A stretch of DNA of 64,000 nucleotides, from contig CAYUSP010000004.1 in assembly GCA_964447405.1 (NCBI GenBank), positions 496,001-560,000 of the forward strand, in the 5' to 3' direction. Position numbers and translations under genes: made by a program. Shown here one piece after another: positions 1-9,178 of this stretch. The number at the start of each line of letters is the position of its first letter. Position 1 is the first letter of the stretch. Source of the DNA: JALNZF01 sp964447405. Lineage in GTDB: Bacteria > Nitrospirota > UBA9217. The notes under the pieces were generated by a model. That model did not search any database. It was given only the letters and a program-made list of their open reading frames with translations, and was not told where the DNA came from.

Positions 1-418
1 CAAAGGTCACCAGCTTTCCCGCAACCTCCCGGGCGTAGGTCTCGGCGGTTTCCTTTTTCTGGAATGCCCATTTGCCTCGCGCGGACATGACCCCTGGTTT
101 TGAACTGTCGATGACCCAGAAAGCCGTGTCTGCATCAATCAACTTTCTGCTGATCATGTCCGCAACCATGATCGACTGCGGTGTTTTGTCCAGCATGGTT
201 GATAGTTCAAGGGCCGCGCAATGGAGGCTGCATACACCGCTGGACGTTCCGTCTTCGTAATTGACCAGCATGCGGGAGTGGCTGAACTTTTCCCGGTCCA
301 TGCCGCAATACTTGCAAGAGCGATACAGGTGGGTATCTTCGACCTTTTGCGCAAACGCGGGAACACCGAGCGCCAGCAGGGAAAGCAACAGCAGGGTAGA
401 GATGATCTTCATTTTCAT
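1..418 (-). CDS. NosL-family copper-binding protein (C-terminus cut by window edge)
   Basis: The visible 139 residues begin with a signal peptide (MKMKIISTLLLLSLLAL...AFA). They continue with CKYCGM at about residues 35-40 and a second Cys pair in VCSLHC, followed by DADTAFWVID. This CxxCGM layout is typical of NosL/nitrous-oxide-reductase accessory proteins, which carry Cu(I) in the periplasm. The start at 418 is chosen because GAGGAGG lies just upstream. The gene is last in a minus-strand run after a SCO1-family gene and a cytochrome/periplasmic-binding fusion, which fits copper delivery to a respiratory enzyme. No nosZ is visible, so a role specific to N2O reductase is not shown. The C-terminus lies outside the window. 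Confidence 0.75.
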   Translation of the reverse strand, partial: MKMKIISTLLLLSLLALGVPAFAQKVEDTHLYRSCKYCGMDREKFSHSRMLVNYEDGTSSGVCSLHCAALELSTMLDKTPQSIMVADMISRKLIDADTAFWVIDSSKPGVMSARGKWAFQKKETAETYAREVAGKLVTF

Positions 419-523
419 GGAATCCTCCTCGGGATGCAGCATATCATGCTTTCAGCATGTCCAGAACTTCCGGGAACAGAGCAGAGATACGTTAAAACAA
501 TCCGCCAATATAGGCTAACAGCT

Positions 524-2278
524 TCACTGTATCACCCACTCGCTTTTTCTCAGCAGGGCTCGGCTTCCTCCCGGATCCAGCTGCGTGATATAACAGCCCT
601 TGGACGCATAGAGCTGGCCAGGACCGAAGCTGATGCGGGTATACAGCGGTATGGTGCGGTTCTTGTCGGCAAGTTCAGACGCCATATCCAGGAGATAGTC
701 GCGATAGTAGTAGCGGTCGAACTTCATGAATATATCGGTCAGAACATTATTGATGATCGCTGCTTTTGCAAGGAGGTCCGGTTTCTGAGAGGTGATCCGC
801 CTGCTCTTCAGCCAGTCAAGATCGGTTGAGGTGTATTTTTTCCCGATTTCCTCAAGATCATAGGGATAGGTAATATAGGTGAAGGCCCTGGCTTGGATTG
901 GCAGCGAATAGATGGCATCACCGCACTGTCCGTAGGAAAGGAACATCAGGAGCGAGCCGTCCTTTGGCTGCTGCAGCATGGGAATCCGGGCCAGGTCGCC
1001 CGCAGAATGCCAGAACAGAATGACCGTCGGCCGATAGGTCGCCGTCAGCTCGCTCCAGAATTTCTGGTCAGGACGGAATCCCGGGGAAACGGCCACTTCA
1101 GGTGGCCGCGGCCGCCCCAGCTGCTCCCAGGTATGCCGGAAACCCTCGGCCAATGTGCGGCCGGCGAGGTCATTGGTGTGGACCTGGATGACCGAAATAT
1201 CCTCTCCTGCCTCATACATGCTGGCGAGATACCTCGCTGCGGACTCTCCCTCCTGGTAAATCCCTTTGGAAAGGTAGCGGGTATACCAGTCCTGTTCCGA
1301 GATAACGGGATAGTCGGTGATCGGATAGAGGCAGGGGATTGTGTTCCGCTCGCAGAACTCGTGAACCGGTTGCCATGGTCCGGCGCTGATGCCTCCGAGC
1401 ACGGCAAAGACCGGCCTCTTCCGGTAGTATGCCTCGAGCTGGGCTGGCCAGCCTGTGGGCGCGCCGGTCAGGGTCCAGACATCCAGCATGTAGTTCCGGG
1501 CCCTGCGGTCCCGCTCTCCCGGTGTGATGGCAACGCCGGTGGTCCTTTTGCGCTGTGATTCCATCAGTCGTTTGCGGACCAGGTCAGGCCTGGTATTGAT
1601 CGACTGGAGAACGCTCTGCAGGGTCTTCAGCACAACTTCACGGTCTGCCGGATCAACGCCTTCGGTGGCCACCATGGCGAGCCGGATTTCGTCAGGCGTC
1701 ACACCCGGTGAGACCGGTCCTGAAAGGTTTTTTAGATAGTGGATCAGAACTTCGGTATCGCCGTCGCTCAAAGCATAGCGCGGCATGGCATTGCCCAATA
1801 CGCGTCCAGCGGGATCTACGCCCATGCGCAGGGCTGCTGCCAGCGATTCATCCGAATACGGTATGCGCCGCACGGAAGGGCGCACCCAGCCGGGCAGCAT
1901 GAACAGGTCTTCGGTCGTAACAGGCTCTGCTACCCCGTCAAAGGACATGAACAGTTTCCTGCCGTTTGTCGGAGGGGAATACACAGCCCCCTCGACGGAT
2001 CCCAGCCCGCTGCGCATGTGACAGCTCACACAGCTGAACGCGGTGCCTTCGATGAAGGTATCCCCATTCATCACCGCCAGCATGGGCTCCCCTGAAGGAA
2101 GGATGCCTTCACGATACATGCGCTCGCCGAGCTTCAGCGCCTCTGCCGGAGTAAGGCCGTTGATCAGCGGCTGAACCGTGGCGGCAATGCCCCTGTCCGC
2201 CGCCAGGAGGGCGAGTATGATTGCCAAACCTCGGGCCATCAGCCGCGCTGCCGCTGGTATGAACAGGGAAACATTCAT
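524..2278 (-). CDS. Cytochrome c domain fused to a periplasmic-binding-protein-like domain
   Basis: A 584-residue exported protein. After a signal-like segment (residues about 12-33) comes a mono-heme cytochrome c domain with CVSCH (C83, C86, H87) and a plausible Met ligand in the GNAMPRYALSD segment. The remaining roughly 330 residues look like a type-1 periplasmic binding fold of the Leu/Ile/Val-binding class (VFAVLGGISAGPW, then DISVIQVHTNDLAGR). The start at 2278 overlaps the stop of the upstream SCO1 gene as ATGA, so the pair is probably translationally coupled; an in-frame upstream extension would overlap the SCO1 gene more deeply. The fusion suggests a ligand-sensing or redox subunit working with SCO1 and NosL-like proteins. 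The exact function is unknown. Confidence 0.75.
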   Translation of the reverse strand: MNVSLFIPAAARLMARGLAIILALLAADRGIAATVQPLINGLTPAEALKLGERMYREGILPSGEPMLAVMNGDTFIEGTAFSCVSCHMRSGLGSVEGAVYSPPTNGRKLFMSFDGVAEPVTTEDLFMLPGWVRPSVRRIPYSDESLAAALRMGVDPAGRVLGNAMPRYALSDGDTEVLIHYLKNLSGPVSPGVTPDEIRLAMVATEGVDPADREVVLKTLQSVLQSINTRPDLVRKRLMESQRKRTTGVAITPGERDRRARNYMLDVWTLTGAPTGWPAQLEAYYRKRPVFAVLGGISAGPWQPVHEFCERNTIPCLYPITDYPVISEQDWYTRYLSKGIYQEGESAARYLASMYEAGEDISVIQVHTNDLAGRTLAEGFRHTWEQLGRPRPPEVAVSPGFRPDQKFWSELTATYRPTVILFWHSAGDLARIPMLQQPKDGSLLMFLSYGQCGDAIYSLPIQARAFTYITYPYDLEEIGKKYTSTDLDWLKSRRITSQKPDLLAKAAIINNVLTDIFMKFDRYYYRDYLLDMASELADKNRTIPLYTRISFGPGQLYASKGCYITQLDPGGSRALLRKSEWVIQ

Positions 2279-2859
2279 TGTTGCACCGTCCGTTCGTATT
2301 CCTTCACAAAGTCGGCCGTTCCGATGAGCCCATAGATGCGCACCCACTGATCGGAACCCGGCGCCCGCATGAACATGATGGGGTAGTGTGACATCTTGTT
2401 CGAAACATACGCGTCAAAGGCATTCATCACCTTGTCGATATCCTTCCGGCTGCCGCTCAGAAAATCCCAGCCCGGTTTGGCCCGGTAGTTCTTCAGGTAT
2501 TTTTTCATTACCGCCGGAGTATCATTATCCGGATCAATGGAGATCGAGATTAGCTGCGCTTTCGTCGAATCGGCACCAAGCTTATTCTGGAAGTTGACAA
2601 ATCCCGCGGAAAGAACGGGGCAGATGGTCGTGCAGGTGCCATATATGAAATCGACGACGACAGGTTTGCCGCTGTTAACCAGTTCCAGAAGCCTGACCTT
2701 CTTTCCCTCCTGGTTGACGAGGGTAACCTCGGGCAGCGTGTAGCGCTCAAGGCTGCGTTTATAGTCGGATGCTGCTTCTATGGTACCGGGCGCCCATGGG
2801 GGCGGGACAAGGATAGCGGCAAGCAGGAACAAAGGAATGAGGCGCGTTCGCACGTTCAT
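2275..2859 (-). CDS. SCO1/SenC/PrrC-family copper chaperone / thioredoxin-fold protein
   Basis: A 194-residue protein with an N-terminal signal/anchor (MNVRTRLIPLFLLAAILVPP) and a thioredoxin-like fold. It has the SCO copper-binding motif GTCTTICPVLS (CxxxCP) and the distal histidine in SHYPIMFMR. SCO proteins deliver copper or reduce the CuA site of cytochrome oxidase and related enzymes at the membrane. The ATG at 2859 is preferred over an upstream start at 2928 because AAGGAGCT precedes it and it begins directly at the signal sequence. It is the first gene of an operon with the cytochrome/PBP fusion (ATGA overlap) and the NosL-like gene. Confidence 0.88.
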   Translation of the reverse strand: MNVRTRLIPLFLLAAILVPPPWAPGTIEAASDYKRSLERYTLPEVTLVNQEGKKVRLLELVNSGKPVVVDFIYGTCTTICPVLSAGFVNFQNKLGADSTKAQLISISIDPDNDTPAVMKKYLKNYRAKPGWDFLSGSRKDIDKVMNAFDAYVSNKMSHYPIMFMRAPGSDQWVRIYGLIGTADFVKEYERTVQQ

Positions 2860-3047
2860 GGTCAGCTCCTTCTGAAGGGCGGTAACGTAGGTCGTGATCG
2901 ATGGGGAGTCCCGGACATGCGCGTGCATGGATCAGCGGCTGATGGAGGACGCTGTCCGGATGTGATAGCCGTGAATGTTAAAAAATTATAGCGGCACCCG
3001 GTCGGACTGTCAAGCAGCCGCTTTGGCAAGCCCCACAGGACTATGTC

Positions 3048-3083
3048 AAATAAAAGGCGGCGCCGCCTGAATGGCAGCGCCGC
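3048..3083 (-). terminator. Rho-independent terminator after the multicopper oxidase gene
   Basis: Read on the minus strand, GCGGCGCTGCC and GGCGGCGCCGC form an 11-bp stem (one T-G wobble) around a 5-base ATTCA loop. A CTTTTATTT tract follows. It starts about 25 bases beyond the stop of the gene ending at 3108. Confidence 0.85.
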
Positions 3084-3107
3084 AATGCATGAGGATTATT
3101 TCCGCTT

Positions 3108-6100
3108 CTACTGCGCTGTTCCGCTTAACGATATGTTCAACGGGCTTAGCGGGCTGTTGTATCTGATGACCAGATTAGCCGTTTTGGCGCCTAATGCGAC
3201 TTTCGCTGTCGGTGCGAAATTCACCGTAACCGTGCAGCTTGCCCCTGCCGCCAGGATCCCGCCGTTGATGCACGTTCCTCCGGTCAGGAGCGTGAACTGC
3301 TTCGGATTCAGACCATTGATCGCGAATCCATTGTTTACATTGAACGTGACCGGAGCAAGGTTTGGATTCGCTATGGTGACGATCTGAGGCGCGGAGATCA
3401 ACCCGCGCGTCACGGCACCAAAGCTGACGATCGCCGGTGTTGCCGTCAACGTCGGCGCGGTCGCGTTGCCAGTGAGCATTACGATCGTCGACAGCGCGGG
3501 AGCTGCGACATTGACCGCGAGCGTCGCGCTCTTTATGCCGATCGTTTTGGGCGCAAACGTTGCGCTTATTGTGCAGGAGGCGCCTGGAGCCAGCCCCACG
3601 CCCTTGATCGGGCAGGTGCTGATCTGCGCGAACTGCCCTGGGTTCAGGCCGCCCAGTCTGATGCTGTTAATGATAAGCGGCGCGTTGCCGGTGTTGGCCA
3701 CGGTGACAAACTGGGTAGTGCTGATCGTGCTAATGAGTTGATCACCAAATGGCAGCGAAATCGGGGTGACTGTTGAAATTGGCGCAATAATCACGAAGTT
3801 TGCAGTGATATTCATGGCCCCGGTTACATTCGCCACAGTAAGCGGATTAGCCGCAGTCGAAACGAATCCACCTGTACCGGTCCAGTTCACAAAGAGATAG
3901 CCGGCATTGGGAACAGCAGTCACGGTCGTTGCAGATCCCAGGTATGCTACAGTCTGGGCTAAGGTGCCGCTGATGGTGCCGCCTGCTCCGGCGATGAAGT
4001 TAACCGGATAGGTATTGATTGCGAAGTTCGCGGTGATGTCCATGGCTGCCGTTACGTTCGTTACCGTCAGCGCAGCTGCCGTGGTCGTCACGAATCCGCC
4101 CGTACCGGTCCAGTTCACGAAAGTATATCCTGCGGCAGGAACAGCCGTCACTGCCGTTGCGGACCCGCCATATGGTACGGTCTGGTTCAGTGTGCCGGTG
4201 ATGCTGCCGCCCGTTCCGGCGATGAAGTTCACGGCAAGTGCATCTATCGCGAAGTTCGCTGCAACGGTGCAGTTCGCTGTAACTGGCCCCGTCGTATAGA
4301 TGTTCCCGGTCAGCGTACCGCCGCAACCCGTGACTGACGCGATATGATAGTGCAGGTCAGGCGTTAGCGTGAACGTCGCAACATTGTTGTAGTTTGTTGT
4401 CACCGACGACGGCGCTATCGTCCCGTTGCCGCCGCTTGTTCCCGTCACCGTGAACGTGTCGATCGCGAAGTTCGCGGTGATGTCCATGTCTTGCCTGACG
4501 TTCGTTACTGTCAGCGGATTGGCTGTGGTCGATATGAACACGCCCGTACCTGTCCAGTTTACGAAATGATACCCTGCGTTAGGTACCGCTGTTACTTCCG
4601 TTGCTGATCCGGGGCTCAGAACTGTCTGGTTCAGCGTGCCGCTGATGCTGCCGCCCGGACCGGCTGCGAAATTCAATACGGCCGACCCTGATACTGACAT
4701 CGGACGCATCATGTCATGCTCTTCATGGGACAGGATATGGCAATGCCATACATACTTGTCGCCTGCTATGTCGAACTTCGCCCGGATCGTGGTGACAAAA
4801 CCAGGAGGACAGTCAACCGTGTCCTTCCACCCGGACTCCCATGCCGCCGGCGGGATCACCGGACCGGTGCCGGTGTACTGCGGCTGCGTATAGATGCCGT
4901 TCACGGTGTCCGTGACCGCGGAGATAAAGGTGCTGATGGCCTGACGGCCGACTACCTGGAACGCCACCAGATGCAGGTGCATGGGGTGAGCGTCCACGGT
5001 GGTGTTGATGATGTTCCACTCCTCTGTATCGTTCAGCCGGACAGCTTCGGTAATCGGCAGTACACCCGGGAAAAAGCCCCTGCTGTCGATGGTGGGCATA
5101 GTGCGGCCGAGCTCATCGGTGATTTCGACCAGCGAAACATTGCGAACCGCCGTGCCGGGCGTCGGTACAAGCGGTGGAATCGGGGCGCGGAGGATTGTCG
5201 ATGCTGACGGACGCGTGATAAGGTCCGTGCCGGTCAAACCGGTCACCAGGAACTCCATGATCTCGGGAATGTCTATTGACGGCTGGTAAAGCGGATCGAG
5301 CAGCATGTCAGGGCCCGCGTACGGCGCATCGGGACCGATGTTCTTCATGACGATCCTGGTTCCCGGGGCAATGCCCGTGAGATCGACGAGCACGTCTACA
5401 CGCTCGCCCGGCATCAGGTCGATGTCATTGCGCAGTACGGGATTGCTCAGCAATCCCTGCTCGGAGCCGATCTGCCAGAACGGAATCACAGTTGCGGCAA
5501 TGTCGCGGGTTACAAGCTTCATGATCCAGGTCCGCGAGTCGGTGCCGCCTATGAACCGCATCCGGTAGATGCGGGGTTCCACACTATACGAACCGTAGGT
5601 CACGCCGTTGACCACCGGCATGTTGCCGAAGTACTCAAGCGTGGTGCTGGCAGCGGGGAAGGGAGCGCCGGCATTAATGGGCAACGCCAGAAGCGGATCG
5701 CCCGGAACATAGGGAATTAAATGTCCGTCCGCAGCTTTCATCCAGTCAAGCCGTCTGCATGTGGCTGGATCAGCAAGACCGTCCACCGTCAGCGTGCAGC
5801 CGGGGCTGTTCAGGTCATACACCGGGTAGTCCGGCATTGCGAACTGGCCGTTGATATCGAACATACGGTCCTGCAGGGCGAAACCAAGTTCATACGCGCC
5901 AGTAGGAAGGATGTTCGACGCGATCAGCGCCTGTTCGTTGGCATCGGTGATCGGGAAGAAGCCTGCCATGCCCATCTGGGTGTTGTTATGCGTTACGCCC
6001 ATGGCATGGTCGTGATACCAGATGGTGCTTGCTTCCTGGTCCATGGGAAACCGGTACGTGCCTTCCGGACCATAGGTGCTTGGCAGCCATCCGGGACCGG

Positions 6101-6875
6101 TGAGCGCGAACCCGGGCGTAAACCAGGCCCCGGCGTAGCCGTCGCTGTCGTCAGGCACATGTGCGCCGTGAACGTGCGTCACAATGCGGTTGTAGGGATA
6201 ACAATTTGGCGCGTTCAATCCGCAGTCAACGGTTGGGTCGAATCCTGAGGGCATCTCATTCGGCAGCTCGTTCAGCCATTGCACCCGGATCGGGCGCCCC
6301 TTGGTGCCGCGAATCGTAGGCGCCGGGAAATGCCAGATGCCGGCTGTTGACAAGGTGCCGTCCACGAATGGTGCTGGTGCGTTGCCTGTTACCACTGCCG
6401 TAGCGCCTGGTGGGGTCCAGCCTTGTCCGCCTGAACCGTAGCCATGGACCTTGGTTGCTGCGCCAAAAGCTACGCCGTTCTGGTCCAGCAACCCCGCGCC
6501 TCCGCCAAAGATGCCGGGAAGCGCAAGCTGCTGGGTAAATTTCTTCACCGTGATCGTGTAGCAATCCTCGGTGCTGGCAAGATCGGCAGGCGTGCCCTTC
6601 GCGGGATTGCCGCAGCTCGCCGGGAAGCCAAGAGCCACGGCGTCCGCGTTCGAGTAGGGAACGTACGTGAAGTACGACGCCAGGGCGTTCGGGATCACGT
6701 TCGTCCATGCTGTTGATGCCTGTGACGCAGGGGTCAACAGTGGGGTGCTATAGTCAGGCAATGTTATCACTGCCTGGGCAAAGGCCCCTTGTACCGCAAG
6801 CAGGACCAAACTTACTACGACCACTAGCATGCGGATTTGTGTTCCAAACTTCGACAACCTGCTTTGTGTTTCCAT
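3108..6875 (-). CDS. Secreted multicopper oxidase with InlB-like repeats and two ASPM/Hydin-type domains
   Basis: A 1255-residue protein with an N-terminal signal peptide (ends near AFAQA). Residues about 35-730 form a three-cupredoxin multicopper oxidase with the copper motifs THVHGAH, WYHDHAMG, HPMHLHLVAF and HCHILSHEEHDMM, covering type 1, 2 and 3 copper ligands. Residues about 730-1030 hold divergent InlB-B/bacterial-repeat units (GGxIxGTLxQTV...VNWTGTG...MDITANF), three similar and one variant. Residues about 1030-1255 hold two ASPM-SPD2-Hydin-like beta-sandwiches. Bacterial multicopper oxidases oxidise Cu(I), Mn(II), Fe(II) or phenolics; the substrate cannot be told here. The tail suggests surface display or matrix binding. 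Bare MCOs are around 450-600 residues, so the tail is an unusual addition. A strong terminator follows. Confidence 0.88.
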   Translation of the reverse strand: METQSRLSKFGTQIRMLVVVVSLVLLAVQGAFAQAVITLPDYSTPLLTPASQASTAWTNVIPNALASYFTYVPYSNADAVALGFPASCGNPAKGTPADLASTEDCYTITVKKFTQQLALPGIFGGGAGLLDQNGVAFGAATKVHGYGSGGQGWTPPGATAVVTGNAPAPFVDGTLSTAGIWHFPAPTIRGTKGRPIRVQWLNELPNEMPSGFDPTVDCGLNAPNCYPYNRIVTHVHGAHVPDDSDGYAGAWFTPGFALTGPGWLPSTYGPEGTYRFPMDQEASTIWYHDHAMGVTHNNTQMGMAGFFPITDANEQALIASNILPTGAYELGFALQDRMFDINGQFAMPDYPVYDLNSPGCTLTVDGLADPATCRRLDWMKAADGHLIPYVPGDPLLALPINAGAPFPAASTTLEYFGNMPVVNGVTYGSYSVEPRIYRMRFIGGTDSRTWIMKLVTRDIAATVIPFWQIGSEQGLLSNPVLRNDIDLMPGERVDVLVDLTGIAPGTRIVMKNIGPDAPYAGPDMLLDPLYQPSIDIPEIMEFLVTGLTGTDLITRPSASTILRAPIPPLVPTPGTAVRNVSLVEITDELGRTMPTIDSRGFFPGVLPITEAVRLNDTEEWNIINTTVDAHPMHLHLVAFQVVGRQAISTFISAVTDTVNGIYTQPQYTGTGPVIPPAAWESGWKDTVDCPPGFVTTIRAKFDIAGDKYVWHCHILSHEEHDMMRPMSVSGSAVLNFAAGPGGSISGTLNQTVLSPGSATEVTAVPNAGYHFVNWTGTGVFISTTANPLTVTNVRQDMDITANFAIDTFTVTGTSGGNGTIAPSSVTTNYNNVATFTLTPDLHYHIASVTGCGGTLTGNIYTTGPVTANCTVAANFAIDALAVNFIAGTGGSITGTLNQTVPYGGSATAVTAVPAAGYTFVNWTGTGGFVTTTAAALTVTNVTAAMDITANFAINTYPVNFIAGAGGTISGTLAQTVAYLGSATTVTAVPNAGYLFVNWTGTGGFVSTAANPLTVANVTGAMNITANFVIIAPISTVTPISLPFGDQLISTISTTQFVTVANTGNAPLIINSIRLGGLNPGQFAQISTCPIKGVGLAPGASCTISATFAPKTIGIKSATLAVNVAAPALSTIVMLTGNATAPTLTATPAIVSFGAVTRGLISAPQIVTIANPNLAPVTFNVNNGFAINGLNPKQFTLLTGGTCINGGILAAGASCTVTVNFAPTAKVALGAKTANLVIRYNSPLSPLNISLSGTAQ
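3790..4690 (-). repeat. Tandem repeats encoding InlB-like units of the multicopper oxidase
   Basis: Three similar units of roughly 220-240 bases plus one diverged unit lie inside the oxidase gene. Each codes for an 'AVNFIAGxGGxIxGTLxQTV ... VNWTGTGGF ... ITANF' module. The similarity is visible at DNA level, for example in the recurring cgtaccggtccagttcac stretches. Confidence 0.75.
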
Positions 6876-7159
6876 GATATACCCCCTGGATTTCGCTCAA
6901 CATGAGCGTAATTAATGACCTGATATGATGTTGTTCTGAGATTGTTACAGGAGAACTACAGTTACTGAGCAAATAGCAAATTCCATACCCGTGATGCCAT
7001 ACTAATTTTTTACTAAACATCAACAGTTTATTGTGCTCTATGCTCCATTGATGTGATGACCGGACCATTTTGAACTGTCTATAATGGACTAAGTATTCAA
7101 AATGCCGGGTTCTCCTTTTCGCCTACTCTGAGCATGAACTCACCCTGGCGTATGTGTGC

Positions 7160-7954
7160 TCATTTGCGTTTCCCTTGTGCTGCCTGCTTCCTCGCACTTG
7201 CCAGCTGAGTAGTGCTAAGCTCTTTTGCAGCCATGCTTCGGATATCCTTCGCGACCTCTATCCCGGCGTCAGCTGCGATCGAGGACCAGACATATGCCTG
7301 AAAAGGATCCTTTGCTGTTCCTTTTCCAAGGAGGAAGACCATGCCGAGGGAAGCCTGAGCGTCGCTGTCTCCTGCATTTGCAGCAGCCCGGTACCAGCGA
7401 ATCGCTTCTCCATCGCTCTGCTGCACTCCCGTGCCAAGTGCATACAGCTTGCCAAGAATACCCTGTGCTCTGGGGCTTCCCTGGTCAGCTGCCATGCGGA
7501 CCCACCGTGCAGCCTCTTGCTCGTTCTTCTCCACGCCAATTCCGCTGATATAAGCCAGGCCCAAGGCAATGCGGCCGTCATTCGTTCCAGCCTCCGCTGC
7601 AAGGCGGTAATATCTGACAGCTTCCCCTTGGTCCTGAACTACACCATTTCCAGCTGCATACATCTTTCCCAGATTGAATTGGGCATAGGTGTTTCCCTGA
7701 TCAGCAGCTTTCTTGAGCCATTTCGCCGATTCCCTGCGGTCCTGCGCAACACCTTTCCCGTGATAGTAGAGATAGCCCATTTGCGCCTGAGCCTGGGCAT
7801 CGCCCTTCTCAGCAAGTGATTTGAATTCCTTAAGAGCGGCGGTAAAATCACCCCGCGTCAGTGCAGCTTCACCTGCGGCAACGTCAGCAAGAGCAGCGCC
7901 TGCCATTGCCAGCCGCGCGATAATCACTGCGATAACGATAAATCGGTACGCCAT
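7160..7954 (-). CDS. Exported Sel1-like (SLR/TPR) repeat protein
   Basis: A 264-residue protein with a signal peptide (MAYRFIVIAVIIARLAMAGAALA). At least five Sel1-like repeats of about 36 residues follow (for example AQMGYLYYHGKGVAQDRRES and AQFNLGKMYAAGNGVVQD), each with the G-x-G-V turn and a helix pair. Sel1 proteins are periplasmic scaffolds for envelope or signalling complexes and have no enzymatic activity of their own. It lies downstream of a small regulator and an FKBP-N-domain protein on the same strand, with a 54-base gap. The basic C-terminus (ARKQAAQGKRK) is unstructured in appearance. The partner is unknown. Confidence 0.85.
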   Translation of the reverse strand: MAYRFIVIAVIIARLAMAGAALADVAAGEAALTRGDFTAALKEFKSLAEKGDAQAQAQMGYLYYHGKGVAQDRRESAKWLKKAADQGNTYAQFNLGKMYAAGNGVVQDQGEAVRYYRLAAEAGTNDGRIALGLAYISGIGVEKNEQEAARWVRMAADQGSPRAQGILGKLYALGTGVQQSDGEAIRWYRAAANAGDSDAQASLGMVFLLGKGTAKDPFQAYVWSSIAADAGIEVAKDIRSMAAKELSTTQLASARKQAAQGKRK

Positions 7955-8008
7955 TCTTCAATCCCCTGACTGCTTTATCTTAAAAAATTGGGGCATATTC
8001 GATGCGGC

Positions 8009-8551
8009 CTACTTCTGCATCTCGCCAGTGCTGCGTGCCTGCATAGTATTACGCTTCGTATTTTCCTTAGCCGCCCTGGAACGCTCTATCAAGGCCTTTG
8101 CGCGTCTCGAAGGTACAGTCTGAAGAGCAGAATCAGCGGCATTGTCTGATGAATTCGGCATTAGCCGCGATTGCTGTGCACCGGTTCCCTCATCAGTACT
8201 GGGGCTGGAAACTGTTGTCGCTTTAGCAACAGCGCCAACCTTCCTGTCGCGCACGTCAGCGGTCAGTTTTTCATTCCGTCCTTTGCCCGCAGGTTCAGCA
8301 GCCCCCGCCATGCGGATCTCCGATTCCGAGAGAAGGAGCTTTTCACTGGTCAAACCATCCTTCATGCCCTGAATAACGAGGTCGAGATTGACCGTGCCGG
8401 GACGCTGCACCAGTGCCCTGACAAACTTGACTCCGATAGCGTAATTGACCTTTTCCTGCTCCGTTTTGAGCGCCGACGCTTCTCCGGCTGCTGCATGCAG
8501 AGGCAGCGCTCCGACTATCAGTGCTGCGGTCAAAAGTATTGTCGCTAGCAT
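8009..8551 (-). CDS. Exported protein with an FKBP N-terminal (dimerisation-like) domain and no PPIase domain
   Basis: A 180-residue protein with a signal peptide (MLATILLTAALIVGALPLHAAA). Residues about 25-80 (EQEKVNYAIGVKF...LVIQGMKDGLTS) match the FKBP_N domain that precedes the catalytic domain in FkpA/Mip-type isomerases. No FKBP catalytic domain follows; instead there is a low-complexity, charged Ser/Ala/Arg-rich tail of about 100 residues. A good GAGGAGG site precedes the start at 8551. It sits 14 bases after a CheY-like regulator gene, so they probably share a transcript. It could be a stand-alone chaperone or dimerisation module. It is not expected to be an active prolyl isomerase. 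Confidence 0.7.
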   Translation of the reverse strand: MLATILLTAALIVGALPLHAAAGEASALKTEQEKVNYAIGVKFVRALVQRPGTVNLDLVIQGMKDGLTSEKLLLSESEIRMAGAAEPAGKGRNEKLTADVRDRKVGAVAKATTVSSPSTDEGTGAQQSRLMPNSSDNAADSALQTVPSRRAKALIERSRAAKENTKRNTMQARSTGEMQK

Positions 8552-8565
8552 TCGAAGTTACCTCC

Positions 8566-8943
8566 TCAGCAGGAACAGCCTTCATGCTCCATGCGTTCAA
8601 CCATCGCAGTCATCTCCTGGAAATTCACGGGTTTTTCTATCACGTGCTTTACACCCAGGATCTTTAGTCTCTGCCAGGAGGTCAGATCATGCAAAGCCGT
8701 CATCACGAGTACAGGTGTGCCGGGCATTTTTTTCTTCATTTGAGCGACCAGTTCGAAACCATCCATAACCGGCATTTTCAGGTCCGTAATGACCATGTCA
8801 ACCTCCACCGTGGTAAGGATCTCCATTGCTTTTTTACCGTTATCCGCGGTAAGGACGTTAATGTTACCAAAATAGGCATGCAGTCCGTCTACGAGGCTGA
8901 GTAGAAAAACTTTTTCATCGTCAACAAGGAGAATGTCTTTCAC
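8566..8943 (-). CDS. Single-domain response regulator (CheY-like receiver)
   Basis: A 125-residue stand-alone receiver domain: acidic pair D8-D9, phosphoacceptor D54 in ITDLKMPVMDG, T82 in VMTA and the conserved K104 in EKP. There is no output domain. The C-terminus ends in GCSC, which is unusual for a receiver. It leads a probable operon with the FKBP-N-domain protein and perhaps the Sel1 protein. The cognate kinase is not adjacent, so its pathway is unknown; the large hybrid kinases elsewhere in the window are only candidates. Confidence 0.9.
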   Translation of the reverse strand: MKDILLVDDEKVFLLSLVDGLHAYFGNINVLTADNGKKAMEILTTVEVDMVITDLKMPVMDGFELVAQMKKKMPGTPVLVMTALHDLTSWQRLKILGVKHVIEKPVNFQEMTAMVERMEHEGCSC

Positions 8944-9178
8944 GCACTGACCGCCTTATCGTACATAGTATCTTATAGAATGACCCTAGTAATGAGGATT
9001 AATGCAAAGCTGATGCTAAATGAAGAACCAGGGCAAGGTCGCAATAAATCGAGGACTTACGAATGACAATGAAGATGAAAGGAAGAGAACAGTGATTATT
9101 TGGGTGGTCTATTTTGCACTGCCAGTCATACCAGGCTGTGGCAACAAATCTTTTGCCTGTACAGAGAGTATATGATTA

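Noticed and set aside
221..829. A 202-codon plus-strand frame opposite the NosL-like gene and the cytochrome-fusion gene
   Set aside because: It overlaps two supported minus-strand genes and has no family resemblance.
6754..7068. A 104-codon minus-strand frame at the start of the multicopper oxidase gene
   Set aside because: Overlaps the oxidase signal-peptide region out of frame and has no supporting signal.
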